A stretch of 64,000 nt of DNA from positions 4,712,001 to 4,776,000 of the forward strand of contig CP085827.1 of the NCBI GenBank assembly GCA_020809705.1. Direction: 5' to 3'. Below are positions 24,053 through 35,970 of this stretch, in pieces (positions within the stretch are counted from its first letter, which is position 1; the number at the start of each line of letters is the position of its first letter). The stretch is from Calonectria ilicicola. Its lineage: Eukaryota > Ascomycota > Sordariomycetes > Hypocreales > Nectriaceae. Position numbers and translations under genes: made by a program. The notes under the pieces are model-generated. The model saw only the letters and a list, made by a program, of their open reading frames with translations. It was not told where the DNA came from and did no database searches.

Positions 24053-24961
24053 ATGACTTTCCCAATTGGAGCTCTCTGCCACCGGGCAGTGCCCCGCCAA
24101 GCATTTGCCGCCTCACGAAGTTTCTCAGCTCTTCCAGCTCTCCAATATCGAGTTCCCCCAGAGTCACCAGCCTATATCCGCCTACCCACACCTCCTCAGT
24201 CTGAAGAGAAGAAACTTCCCCGTGTGCGAGGTCACCTTCCTGTACCCCGCGAAATCTTCCCCCGCGATGATGGCGATCGCAAGACTCAGACCGGATACCT
24301 TAAGCAAACTGTTCCCTTCCCCGCCAAGCGGTCAGTTCCAAGAACTGAAGCGCAGCAATGGAAATTGGAGATGGCTTCCCGTCGTCGGAGAAACCTCAGA
24401 GTTGGCTTAAAGCAGCTCTGGATCCGCCGTGTCCAAATTGACGAGGCTCGCAACCGTCGTGTGAGCAAAGTATTCGAAGAGAATAACGCTGCCAGGGCCG
24501 CTCCTGAGAGGGAAGACGACCGTCTAACCCGCAGTACCATCTTAGATGGTGTCATGGACACAAAGGTCTACCCAGACAAGCATCGCTTCGAAAAGGCCGA
24601 AAGATCAAAGAAAAAGGTCGAAGCAAAGGAAACAGCGAAGCGCGAAGCTCGCCGTGACTCTCTCATGGAGCTCTACATCAACGCATCTAACTTCATTGTC
24701 AACGAGAATGAGCTCAAGGCTGAGATTGATAACATTTTCTCCGAAGACTATTTCAAGAAGCAAGGCCAAGCTGTTGGTCGATATGGACATGCTGAAAACA
24801 CCTGGGACATCTGGGGCAAACCACCAACCATCGCTAGCATGCTGGAGACCACAACGGGCACCTCGACCAAGGTTATGGATTTTTACGAGTCAGAATATGA
24901 CCGATCAGTCAAGCGCCAAAAGAGAATTGCCGAAGAGTTTACTGGTGGCAAGATGGAATAA
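24053..24961 (+). CDS. Mitochondrial small ribosomal subunit protein mS26
   Basis: Single-exon gene for a 302-aa mitoribosome subunit, the counterpart of yeast Pet123 (mS26), located in the mitochondrial matrix. The first ATG (24,053) is chosen; an upstream TTG in frame is ignored. The N-terminus (MTFPIGALCHRAVPRQAFAA) is basic and hydroxylated without acids, as in a mitochondrial presequence. The central part is a long charged helix (about residues 100-210, rich in Arg/Lys/Glu). The segment LMELYINASNFIVNENELKA with the following IDNIFS matches the Pet123 core in spacing (LYxxAxxFIVxExxLxxxIDxxF). Convergent with the ABC transporter gene. Confidence 0.85.
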   Translation: MTFPIGALCHRAVPRQAFAASRSFSALPALQYRVPPESPAYIRLPTPPQSEEKKLPRVRGHLPVPREIFPRDDGDRKTQTGYLKQTVPFPAKRSVPRTEAQQWKLEMASRRRRNLRVGLKQLWIRRVQIDEARNRRVSKVFEENNAARAAPEREDDRLTRSTILDGVMDTKVYPDKHRFEKAERSKKKVEAKETAKREARRDSLMELYINASNFIVNENELKAEIDNIFSEDYFKKQGQAVGRYGHAENTWDIWGKPPTIASMLETTTGTSTKVMDFYESEYDRSVKRQKRIAEEFTGGKME

Positions 24962-25353
24962 ACACGGTTGCATGTAAACTTGTACAACAGCGTTTCTCAC
25001 TAAACATGTATCAATCAATGTATTACTGTATCTCAGGCACATCACTAGATGAATTGTATGACACTATATTACCCTTACTGTGTGATAATGCAAATCGATT
25101 ATAGAGGCCATCAAGTGCATAAAAGCGGTTACTTATACCATACTAGACTAACTAATCCAGAAAAAATATTACATGAAATCTGGAAGATAATATTCCCACC
25201 AAAAAGTATTCCCAACGCCCACAATGATCACATAACCAAATGCATATCTTGCCAAACACTGCGTGTTCTAATACGAATGTCCACACGCCATGGCTGTACA
25301 CCCTTGCGCTATTCTAAGTTTATATAGAGCGCATCAAGCGCCCAGCTTATCGT
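24962..25353. other. Intergenic, shared 3' flanks
   Basis: These 392 AT-rich bp lie between two convergent genes. Only 3' flanking sequence is expected, and nothing else is seen. Confidence 0.5.
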
Positions 25354-28300
25354 CTATCGCTTCTCGACAAGCAAAATATGCATGGCCGCGTAGGATAAGA
25401 TGATGAAAACAACAGAGAAGATGCCTAAGTTTCGAATATCCGACCAGAGGCCATCATTGTTGAAACCAAAGGAGCTCAAAATGGCTGCACCAGGAACTGT
25501 GATGTCCAGTCCATATTTGCTATCGACCAGGGTAAGCTGGAGGACCTCATTCACGATAAGTGATTCAAATCCATAATGAAAAATGGACAAAGTTTGGAGC
25601 CAAAGGGCGCCTTTGGGAGTGGCATCATGGTTCAGAAGGAATCCAGCAAACAACAGACTGAATAGCATCACCAAGCTTCCAATCAAGTTGGCAACACCGC
25701 CATCTTTACAGACAATACCAATAAACAGACACACGGCAGCGGCAGCCATATTAAACAAGACGAGAACCAAAATAAAGTTGAAAAAGTGTGTCGAGTCGGC
25801 AACAAGTCCAGTCATTGGGTAAATGATAGATCCCATGAGGATTGGCGGGATTATTCGAAGCGGAATAATATCAAACAGAACCTTGGCCGCAAAGTAGGTG
25901 GCAGGTGAATAGTAGCCATTTGCTCGCTCACGTACAAACAAAAGTCGCTCCGTGGCAAAAACAGTAAGGCTAGTGAGTGTGCTGAAACCAAATAAAGCAA
26001 GAAGGAAAAAGAAAAGACCAAGGCGGTTTTGGAAACCGGGAATGTCGTCAGTCAGTCCATAGAATAGGTACCCTGAGAATACAGCTAATATGATAGCAAT
26101 TGCATAATGCGTAAGCATCAGCATGGGATTTCGATAGAGGTTCTTCCATGTTCTCTGGGACAAGATGATGAATTGGCGAAGGTAACCAACCCGAGCATAT
26201 CCCTTCCCAACGGCACTAGTGCTAATGCCAGGTCCCTCACCATTACCATTAGCGTTGGCCCCATTAGCGCTCTCTGCTGCAGCAATAGCTTGCTTAATCT
26301 CTTCGCGAGTCAACGTAGAAATTTCCGAATTGACGAATGAATGGGTCATAATGTCGAGATCAGTTCCTGTTGGGGCAGCTGGAGGGAGGTCATGGGGGTC
26401 ATCCAGAAGTGGTGTTGTCGAGGAGTCGGCAGGGTTTGCTTGAAGTGGGTAAGAGCCATCTTCTCCTCCAGCGTCTGATAGGACGGTCTGGTCCACTGTC
26501 GTATTCTTTCTCCGTGTGAAGAGCTCGCGATCTTGACGAATCTTGACCGAGTCGCGTCGCCAGTGAGACGGTCTGCCTGATGAGCTATGTTCAATACCGC
26601 TGTCATCTCCTGTGCTTGTACCAGAAATGCTCGCAATAGATTTGATTGCCCTTGTGCTGCTAGGTCCGACACTGCTAGAATCAGGGACGATAGTGCCATC
26701 ATCAACCGACTGGGTACTTCCAGCATGCATGGTCAGATCCACAAGGTAATCGGCAATGTTAAATCCAGGGGGGCATTCATATCCGATCTGATCAAAATAT
26801 GCCTGACACTGGTTAAAAGGGCCAGAATAGACTGTTCTTCCCTTGGCTAGCAGAACAAGTCTATCAAAAAGGGCAACGATGTTCGAGCGGGGCTGGTGAA
26901 TGGTGAAGATGACGGTTCGCTGATAACTCTTGGCAAGTGTAACAAGACATTCGATAACGTTGTAAGCGTTGTATGCGTCGAGGCCGCTTGTTGGCTCATC
27001 CAAAAACAGAATTGATGGACTTGTCACAAGCTCGCATGCAATTCCCACGCGCCTCTTTTCACCTCCAGAGATGCCTCGGCCCTTGCCTTCTTCAGAACCA
27101 ATCAATGAATCTCTAATATGATGAATACCGAGTTCTTTCTCGACTTCATAGACTCGCTGTTCCTTGGCAGCACGGCCCATATCACGGGGGAGTCGGAGCA
27201 AAGCGCTGTTCAAAATCGTTTCGTGGACAGTCAGAGTAGGTAGCATGGTGTCTTCCTGATCGACGAATCCAACAACATTCTTGAAATCAGAATCAGCCAC
27301 TTTCTCTCCATTGACGTAAAAGTCACCATGAACTTGTCCGCGCTTGTTTTTGCGAGCCAGAATATCAAGAAAGGTGGTTTTTCCAGCTCCAGAAGCACCC
27401 ATGATGGCTGTGACCTCGCCAGGCTTACAGATTCCATTAATCCCTGCAAGAATCTGCTTACCATTGAGGGAGTAAGAGACATCTTCAAAATACAACGCGG
27501 CAGGCTTGTGGTCAGCCATAAGCTTCGTGCTCTCATCATCGGAATCATCCAGGTAGATTGGACCATGGTTGAGCTTGCGTCGAGCCAGATACCATGTCAA
27601 AATAATGACAGCTGCTAGAAAGAGAGAGCTGCCAGCAATGACGCCAGCAATAAGAGGAGTGTTGATCTTCTTAACGGGACGCTGATATCCGGGCACTTCG
27701 GTTTCGTAGACACATTCTCCTGCACGACAGTCCAGTAAAATACTAGAGTCTCCAATTAAGGCAAGAATAAGCGAATCCATCTCTGGCTCGTGGAAAGCAC
27801 ATTCATGAGCACCACCACCCTTTTGAGTACACTCGAATCTGCCGGGGCCTTTGATGGCCTGGTTCAAGAAATCAGAGAGATCGATGGATCCATCCTTTCC
27901 ACAGAGCATGCGCTCAGATACACAATCGCAGCTAATCTTATCACACTTATATGAGGTGGTGTTTTTGGACACATCAAATTCGGCGCTCGATTCGCATTCG
28001 GAGAGGTGGCAGTAAAAAGACTCGACGGCATCGACCCAGACTAGATGAAAGTTAGCATACCAGGTATTTCTAGTCGCAATTAATATCCATACATTGAAAA
28101 TCACAAACACCTTCTTCCTTCTTGCAGGTAAAGGTGACCTCAGGGCGTTGCTTTCCGAGAAGCGACGTGATCTTTTGGTTGGTGACGTCGCAAATCTGGT
28201 AGTTGTGATTGACAACCTCGCCATTCTGGTAGCAGACGCCTCCTTCACCAGTTTCCATTAATGCATTACAAGCCTTATTGTCAGTACAAACATTACAATT

Positions 28301-28757
28301 GATGCCGGTCCAGCCCTCGTCACAGTCGCAAGATGAGCCCGAACGCATCTGGCGGTCTTTACCCCGGGCGAGAGATCCACAGACTGATGAAGTAATTAGC
28401 AATATTCTCGAGTAGGGTGGAGTATACAATGTGGTTTCGTACGTGGCTGAAGACAATCATCACCGCCAAATCCCTCGGGGCAATCGCATTTGCCGTTGAA
28501 CTCGTTGCAGCCAGCGTACTGGGCGCAGGTATGGGCCGGGAGCAAGCAGTTGAAGCTATTCCATCATCAGCATTGTCAAAACCAAATCGCAACTTCACAG
28601 CTCACCAGGGAGGGCATCCTGCTCCACGGCTGTCGAGAAGAGCCGTCTGTACCCGCATCAGGTCGGACTGCGAATAGCTGGCGTTCCGTCCCATAACGAG
28701 GGCGGGCAAGGTCGCCGCAACGCCGAGGAGGATACTCCTCAGGGCTGGGGGTGCCAT
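25354..28757 (-). CDS. ABCG-type ABC transporter with EGF-like N-terminus (ADP1-like)
   Basis: Predicted 1,080-aa membrane transporter resembling yeast Adp1. Exons: 28,757-28,606, 28,555-28,443, 28,383-28,093, 28,040-25,354. A signal peptide ([21 protein letters not shown]) is followed by a cysteine-rich extracytosolic part with EGF-like spacing ([24 protein letters not shown]), then a first transmembrane helix at about 314-338. The ATPase domain follows: Walker [10 protein letters not shown] (400-408), signature [12 protein letters not shown], Walker [13 protein letters not shown]. After a Ser/Thr-rich linker come six membrane helices. One nucleotide-binding domain in front of one membrane domain means a half-size ABCG protein that must dimerise. 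Substrate unknown; Adp1 itself lacks a well-established substrate. The cysteine pattern only becomes continuous after splicing, which supports the introns. Confidence 0.92.
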
Positions 28758-31700
28758 AGTTGCGGCGGTTGGATGCAGATGCAGTGGCGGAAGTGAATGC
28801 GATACTGGGTGACGATATTGGTAGCCGATGCTGAGGAGAAGGTTGGAGTGATGTCGTCGAAGGCGACAAGGCAGCGAGTGACGGCAGGCGACCAGGATGA
28901 GCTCGTTGGTCCGTGGAGTGGCGCCCCGCAAAGCTCAAGAGCGCATAAGGGTGTGAGGCGGACAGGTACCTGTACCTGTTACCGAGGCCGTACTAGGCGC
29001 CTTAGGCAGGTACACTACGAGCAGCCTCCACTATCTGGCCTTCCGCGGTTACGGGACGGACAGCATGTGGATGAAACCGGCCGCTGGTTGGCACAGCCAC
29101 CAGTCATTGTGGGTCTCATGACCTCAAAAATGGATCCAACCCACCCTCCCAGCCATCCCACTGTAGCGGACCTACCGCAACCGCTCGATAGGCAGCCTGA
29201 TGGGTTCATGGGCTGGACAGTTCGATGTCTGAGAATCTCGTACAAAAAAGACTGGTTCGCAAGCACCGAGGGGCGGATGGAATAAAATACCAAGTTTAGG
29301 CTTGACAGGCACGCACCTGTCTTGTGAAAGGTTAACAGCGATATACCGTTTCATTACCTCGCGACGAATATAATGAACATCAATACTATCGTTTCAAATA
29401 CAATCATCCATAAATACGAGACATTTATATCTTGAACTGTTTCTCACCCATGTGGTTTGGTGTCACCGAATTTCACCTGTCAGGGCGTACCACACTTGAC
29501 TACTCAATACAGCCCCTTTAAAGCTACCCTAGACAAGCGAGCGTCATTCGGTGATGGAGCAAACGAAGATAGCCTAGTGGTCATAATTCATCTCGTCATA
29601 CTCATTTAATAACATTTAGTGTTGATATCGCATGTTTGAAAAAGCGATAATTTTCCTACTTCCAGTAAATTTAAAAACATACGTGACCCTTGCGACAGCA
29701 CGTTGTGCCATAATCTAGTTAATACAAACTTTGAAATGGAATGGATCTGTCATTCTAGGCCAAAAAAAAAAAGGTATAGAAAAGTAATCACAGAAATAGA
29801 TGTTCATCACACAGCCACAAAAGATGCGATCATCCATCAATACTATTGTCTTTAGTCCAAATGTCAAACTGTCAGAACGATTAACAATGCCCACCAAAGC
29901 CCAAATTCATCAATAATGAAAAAAGGCAACAACGAAGTCGTAAATTTTCACTAGTGAGTTTAATTTGGTTATGCTTCAGTGTGTCTTTTTGGACCCAATT
30001 TAGCACAGGTCGAGCCTCATGACTCTCAGGACTTACACAAAACAAACCTCACCATGACAAATCAAAGCCATCGAATGTTTTTTTCATAACCACAATAAAT
30101 GAGTTGCGTATTGGGCATGTGAAATTAAGGAAGTTGAGTTCAGTATCAATACAGTCTGTAATTACTTCCTCATGTTTGCACGGAGTAACAAGACCATGTG
30201 AGGTTTGTCGGGGCACATCATTGAACTAGGCATCGCTGTTCACACGATGTACACGACATGAAACAAACACGTGTAAATTGTAGCATTGAAAAGCAGAAGA
30301 TATGGATGGTTGGATGTGGTATTATTTGTTTGAGGCACTGGAACGAGAATACTTTCTTGCTGAGCAAGTAAGTATAGTAGGTTGTATTATCAACCCTCCG
30401 ATTTCTTGCATCCATGGATATATTAAGACCAAGAGAAAATATTGGCTACATACAATTCATCCCCGACTATTCTCGCATGAAATATATTTCATCCTTTTAA
30501 ATCTTCTGTGGGTTGGTTTCCTTGAGAGTCGATAGAAATTTGCGAACTTCAATATAAAGTGTTGGAAAAGACAAGATGGCTACACAATATCACATTAGCG
30601 ATTTTGAACATAGCGTTCAGTACCCGGGCTCATTACCTGCTGAACACAACCCTGAGGTAAAGAAAAGGAGCAGTTTCTTGCTAGGCAAGTGAATACAGTA
30701 ATTTGTGTTCTCAATATCTTTTATTGAAATGAGCGTTAATTCTTAAATATACTGCAATTAATATAGACAGACGCGGGTATCTCCACATACAACTACATAC
30801 AATGTCGCTCAACCTCTAGGTATTCGATTAAAGCCATTTTGGATGGTACTGCGGATGTGTACGTTGGAATGCATCTTTGATACGTGTCCAGATTAATAGA
30901 GTTTTCTATCAGACTCTGTAAGGACACCCTAGAGTTGTGTTGTACACAAATATATGAGAGTTAATTGTATAGTATAGATATTACTATTAATAGTACTGAT
31001 GATTATAAAATCTAGCTGTATTGATAGGTACTTGTTTCTAGGTTGAGCTCGCACTTGTCTTCGGAACCGGAATCCAGCTACATCAAATAAAATATCCCCA
31101 GACCAAACAACTTTATAACTGTTTCTCTAAATTATTTGGTAACTAGAAAACCTTGAACTCTGGCTTTGATTTATGATCTGACTGGTTCGTGAGCTGGAAC
31201 AATAAATAACTACCCCCTTAAATTGGCTGGCTAAATATTACTGATCATACTTAGCTCTGCCGGACCGACAGTTGAAATCTATATTTGTGAGAGCAGGCAT
31301 TGATTTGATGTACTTCGTATTTCCTAAGTGTCCTGCTAGATTGGACATTGCGGGGTAGCGGCAACAGAAGGACCACCTATTGCGTTTTTAAGAGATGTCA
31401 TTGAGGACATAACAAGAGTTACTGCTGAGCCCAAGAAAGCCATACAACGAGAAAAAGTTAATGCGGATGCGAGAGAGAGATCCAGAAACCAACATGTTGG
31501 CATTGAGCCTGAATCACGTAGTCGGGGTAAGCTGTCCCAGTCCAGTTGTAAAGAAAACGAGGCATGTTCCGCCCCAAAAGCTGCACTAAATATATACCAG
31601 TACAGGAGAAAGACATTGCCCTGGATAACATGAATTTTATGGAGGCATGTGATATACGAATATCTATGATTGACTTCGCTCGTAAATGTCTTGACTTGTT

Positions 31701-32454
31701 ACGTTGACCTTGTTCAACGCTAATACTGAGCTCGCTTGTAGCCCAGCTATGCATTTTCCAACGTTACATCAAAGTGCTACGACATTGCAACACAAGAAGA
31801 CTAAAAAAAAAGAACATCTCCGGCGATGTGACTGTTGCCTAGGGAGCTATTGGAACAAAATTCTTCATCTTTCTACATTTTACTTGGAACAGGGCCGCGT
31901 GGTCTACCTGTGATCCGACTTACGAATAACTCTATGACATGTAGCATAGCGTCAGAGCTGACGTTTCCCGACAGGGACTGCGGGCAGAGAGCTGCTTAGC
32001 ACTGGCCATGGATTAATTGGATACGCTGAGCAAAGGGAATACAAAAGTACAAACCTCCGTAATGGTTGGCCAGGGTAAGCAGATAAGATGCCAGAGACAA
32101 TTGACACCATCCAGCGGGACAATTCCACAAGAAGACCAAATCCCAATCAAGTACCCCGCCACATTGTCAAGATGGTTCAATCAAAGGACATCATCTTCCT
32201 GTTTACGCGTATCATCCACTGTCTCATCGAGTAGTGGAGAGTGACATTCAGGAATCTCCACCGGTAACAGCACTCGGATATAAACGGAGGGCTTGGCATA
32301 GGTAGGACCAGTACTGAAGAGATTTCCTTTAGTGGGCATACGCGTCGGATAGGTGGCAACCAAGGATGAGGCCATTTAGAAGGCTGTGGCGTCGGCCCGA
32401 GGTGACACCGCTACCGATGCGTCCCAGACAGAGAATCCAACCGTGAGCTATGCC
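28758..32454. other. 3.7-kb mostly non-coding stretch
   Basis: 28,758 to about 29,300 is the GC-richer promoter and leader side of the ABC transporter gene. 29,300-31,950 is AT-rich with stops in all frames; a diverged direct repeat (about 30,345-30,400 and 30,665-30,715, sharing TTTCTTGCT-GCAAGT-A-ACAGTA-like order) hints at an old insertion. 31,950-32,454 contains a small minus-strand ORF listed separately. No RNA gene recognised. Confidence 0.45.
32181..32375 (-). CDS. Small uncharacterised ORF, 64 aa
   Basis: An ATG-started frame of 64 codons on the minus strand. It contains TYAKPSVYIRVLLPVEIPEC, which reads like real protein sequence, and ends in an acidic and Lys/Arg-mixed tail. No family recognised and no signal peptide. 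A GTAAAC at about 32,212-32,207 could be a donor, in which case the gene would continue to the left. It stands head to head with the small plus-strand ORF, 79 bp apart. It may equally be a chance ORF. Confidence 0.25.
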   Translation of the reverse strand: MASSLVATYPTRMPTKGNLFSTGPTYAKPSVYIRVLLPVEIPECHSPLLDETVDDTRKQEDDVL

Positions 32455-32820
32455 ATGCCATCTGGCGCATATGAAAACCTTGGAAGGCGTAATACGTATA
32501 CGTTAGTTAGGGGGAATGTGAGGCTGGTTCAGAATTTTCTGGATAGGCGCGGTTGTCTGTTCTTGGGTGGAGCTAAGACGATTGTGTTTGTGCTATCCAA
32601 GAAAAAGGTGAGCTGGCTAGTGACATGGCGTTATACCCGAGCGTGCTGGACAAGGCTAATAAAGAATGTTCCTTTTCAGGGCCATGCAGCTCCGGAAATG
32701 AGGGTTTTCCCGGTCATACAGACAGGCCATGTCAATGAAACGGACGTGTTAGTTGCGGGGCTGAAGGAGCCAGAGGAATACGTCGATAAATATATCGTGA
32801 ATGGATTGTCGCATGTATGA
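32455..32820 (+). CDS. Small uncharacterised protein, one likely intron
   Basis: Not recognised. From ATG 32,455 the frame is open to TGA 32,818-32,820. A good 72-bp intron candidate (32,608-32,679: GTGAGC donor, GCTAAT branch-like site, CTTTTCAG acceptor) would be removed without shifting frame, giving 97 aa; retained, the product is 121 aa. The stretches before and after the intron (VRLVQNFLDRRGCLFLGGAK; VLVAGLKEPEEYVDKYIVNG) have a natural protein composition, more so than the intron's own translation. The frame is open a further 23 codons upstream, without an ATG. Cytosolic and globular by composition. Confidence 0.4.
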   Translation: MPSGAYENLGRRNTYTLVRGNVRLVQNFLDRRGCLFLGGAKTIVFVLSKKKVSWLVTWRYTRACWTRLIKNVPFQGHAAPEMRVFPVIQTGHVNETDVLVAGLKEPEEYVDKYIVNGLSHV

Positions 32821-34454
32821 TGCATGAATATAATAGGCTGGGTGATTGGATTACAACTGTGCAACGCCCCAGTGCAGATGAAACGCGTCAAAGAGGTTTG
32901 CATTGAGAAAGAGCGACGACGGGTCAGCGGCACAAACGCTGCAGCGTCTCGGCCGAGGCGTCGTCAGCACCTGGTGGAGGCAAAAGTAAATTATTGGGTC
33001 CTTAGCCAGGAACGTGGCGCAATTAACGTTTGCTTTGACTGTGACTGGATGAGGCTTGACAAGCCTGGGCATGTTGGGGCCACAACCCGGCCTTCCTTTC
33101 GGTGAGTATTCATTTCTTGGCGCGCCTTGCAAAATCTGACAACGGTTGATCTTTGAGACTGGAAAATGAATATCTGTGTTTGTAGATGATCGTATCAATG
33201 ATGGAAGGATCGGCGGGCGTATTCTGTTAATTAATGATCGACGGGCTGAACTGGGCTTTGCATAAGGCGACCCATTTCAGAGAGAAACAGCCAAGAACCG
33301 CCCCGAGCTGTTGCCCCCTGCTCGTGCGCACTGCTGGGAAGTCAGATGGCTGCACCAGTATCGGCGGTGCGTTGCCTTGCACGGCGTATGTAGATCGAAA
33401 AGTATGTGCATCACAAGCATCAAACCCAAACCGTGGGTTCAAGCCTCTCCGCTTCCCTTCTTGCGCGCGCAAACACCGCCAAACAGGTGATACTTGAGTC
33501 GCCGTGTCGCACACGACACTGGGCGACAGACGCCCAGGCCCTGGTCACTTACCCTTTTGGAGAAATCCCCGACGCGTGGAGATGGACCCCGACATTTTTC
33601 TGAGCTCTAACAGGCCAGGCCTGTCAACGGGATGGCTTTGTTTTATTTCTTTTGGTGCCGCTCGCAGGACCATGATTCGCCGGCCTTTCCCACTTCCCGA
33701 ACGAACAGCCCAGCACACAAACTCTGGTCTTCCTGGCTCCCTGGCGGCAGCTGACATCTTGGAGCGATGACGACGGCTACGTAACCCCTCCACACCGTTC
33801 CGCCCAGGGGTCCACGCAGCCCTGGACGCCGCCAACGAGCTATGGAGCGTACGTACGCAGTCTCCAAAAGACTTTGGCGGGTGCGGCCTTTCGTCCCAAG
33901 CCCCATGATGGATGGCTTGCGTGGCCCTCCTCCTTCCATCCCATCCCATCCCCCCAGTAATTATCCATCCCATTGTCTTCCTGCCGCTCGTGCTCATGCT
34001 CATGCCCATGGATCCCTTCTCACCTTTCCACCCACTTCTTTCCTTTGCCGGCTCCAATCCCGCCTGTCACTCCTCCCCTGGCTGCCCTACGTCCCATAAT
34101 ACGTCTCCCATGCTCCACTACATCAGCGATCCCGTTGGGTTTTCTTGCCGCGATTCCCTCGTTCTTCCCCGTGCGGCCATCTTGAGACGACCTTCTCTTA
34201 CTGTGCTTATTGCGTTTGCTCCCCGTCTATACCATTCCGTGGTTTCGCCTCATCCCTCAGTGGTTGCTCGTTTCATCTGTTCATCAGCACACCAACATCA
34301 ATTCCCACCCATCACATCCGGCTAGTGACACAACTGTTGTTTTATGGAAAGGATCCTTTTCTCTCCTGCAAAATATCTTTTGACTCAATAATTACGTCCA
34401 CTACATTTGCTGAACGTATATTCTAGCAACGTACGTTGCTAGCTTTTTGGCGCC
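32821..34454 (+). promoter_or_regulatory. Upstream region and leader of the protease gene
   Basis: This 1.6-kb GC-richer stretch has no supportable gene. ORFs of 88-170 codons exist on both strands, but their products are Arg/Pro/Ser-rich, overlap each other and lack motifs. From about 33,900 the plus strand becomes strongly pyrimidine-rich (CCATCCC, CTTTCC), typical of fungal 5' leaders and transcription start zones. A palindrome close to the start codon is listed separately. Confidence 0.4.
34423..34442. other. Perfect 20-bp palindrome before start codon
   Basis: CTAGCAACGTACGTTGCTAG equals its own reverse complement over all 20 bases and ends 12 bp before the ATG of the aspartic protease gene. 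In DNA it is a possible dimer-binding site (core ACGTACGT); in RNA it could form a hairpin in the leader. Confidence 0.8.
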
Positions 34455-35970
34455 ATGAAGGCGTGGCTGTTGGCCGTCTCATTGGTCTCAACATGGCGCG
34501 TGGCGCACACGCAGGTCATTCAATGGGACCTAGAAACCCGTCACATTGACCCAGGTTTGACTCGACGCTCCAAGTCGACTTTTGAAGAAGTCATTACAAA
34601 CAACCGAGCCAAGGGTGGCTATTTTGCGAGCGTCCAAATCGGTAATCCAGGCCAAAACATTACCTTACAGCTTGACACTGGAAGTAGCGATGTTTGGGTC
34701 CCATGGAGCGGGGCTAGCATTTGTGATAATTCGGGCTGTTCGTTGGGAAGCTGTATGATATCATCCAACCGGGCGACTTCAAATTGGAGTTATTGCTAAC
34801 TGAAACCCAGACAATCCTGACAATTCCTCCACATTTGATGACATTGCTTCTAATATGTTCTCTATCACTTATGTCGACGACAGCTATGCAAAGGGCGATT
34901 ACTTCACCGATGACTTTACCATGGGTGGCACGACAGTTCAAAATTTGACTATGGGCTTGGCACTCAGGACGACAATCAGCTACGGCTTGATGGGCATTGG
35001 ATATGCTGTTAACGAAGCATCAGTCGACACTACCGATTCTACCTACGCCAATTTGCCCATCGCCATGTATCAAGCAGGTTATATCAACACCGTCGCATAT
35101 AGCCTCTGGCTTAACGACCTTGGCGCCAATACTGGAAGCATCCTCTTTGGTGGTGTTGACACGAAAAAGTATACCGGCACCATGGCCACCCTCGACATCC
35201 AACCTGACAACGGCACATACGACCACTTTACAGTCCTCATGACCTCTCTGACCGCTACTAGTTCAAGCGGCAGTGACAAGCTCACATCTAGCCTCCCTCT
35301 CAAGGCCGTTCTCGATTCCGGAACAACACTGACGTATCTCCCTCATACTTTGGCAACCCAGGTGTGGAAAGAGGTTGGCGCTGTTTATGATTCGAACTAT
35401 GGACTGGCTGTGCTGCCCTGCTCTTATGCGAACCATGGGGGAAACTTCACTTTTGGGTTTGGTGGTAAAGGTGGCCCTGAAATTGTGGTTAGTATGGACG
35501 AACTAGTCATCGACCTCACCAACGGACATCAACCAGAATTTGAAAGTGGACAATACAAGGGAGAACTCGTATGCGAATTCGGCATCCAGAATTATTCAAC
35601 CGAAAGCATCTACCTTTTGGGTGCCACCTTCCTTCGGTCCGCCTACGTCGTGTACGACTTGGTGAACAACCAGATTGGCATTGCCCAGACAGATTTCAAC
35701 GCTACCGAGAGCAACGTGGTTGCATTTGAGAGTAAGGGTGCGGCGATTCCTTCCGCGACGGCAGCGCCTAGCCAGAACCAAACTGTGTCGACCCCAACTG
35801 CATCCTCGACCTCGACTTCAACCGATTTGAAGGCCGCTGAAGGATTCCAGAAAGAAACTGATAGCGCCGCGGCATCGTTGGACGGTCCGGGCTCAGTTTT
35901 TACTATTGTTGGACTTACTATGGCGTTCATGCTCATGGGAGGCGGTGTGCTTTCGGGCAACTTAATTTGA
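34455..35970 (+). CDS. GPI-anchored aspartic protease, yapsin-like
   Basis: Predicted 485-aa secreted pepsin-family endopeptidase anchored at the plasma membrane or wall, of the yapsin/OpsB type that processes surface proteins. Exons 34,455-34,752 and 34,811-35,970 (58-bp intron, joining LGS to YNPDNSSTF, a pepsin-family signature). A signal peptide spans about residues 1-20 and a propeptide reaches to about 54. The first catalytic motif is DTGSSD (D74); the second is DSGTT (D268). Several N-glycosylation sequons are present. A Ser/Thr/Pro-rich stalk follows residue about 415, and a C-terminal hydrophobic segment (VFTIVGLTMAFMLMGGGVLS) fits a GPI signal. The start lies at the first ATG after the pyrimidine-rich leader. 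Same strand as the following EF-G gene, 536 bp upstream. Confidence 0.93.

Noticed and set aside
33425..33450. tRNA B-box-like GGGTTCAAGCC
   Set aside because: No A box at the right distance and no cloverleaf pairing around it.
33545..34057. 170-codon minus-strand ORF before the protease gene
   Set aside because: Arg/Gly/Ser-rich complement of the pyrimidine-rich leader; no motif, overlaps other equally long frames.
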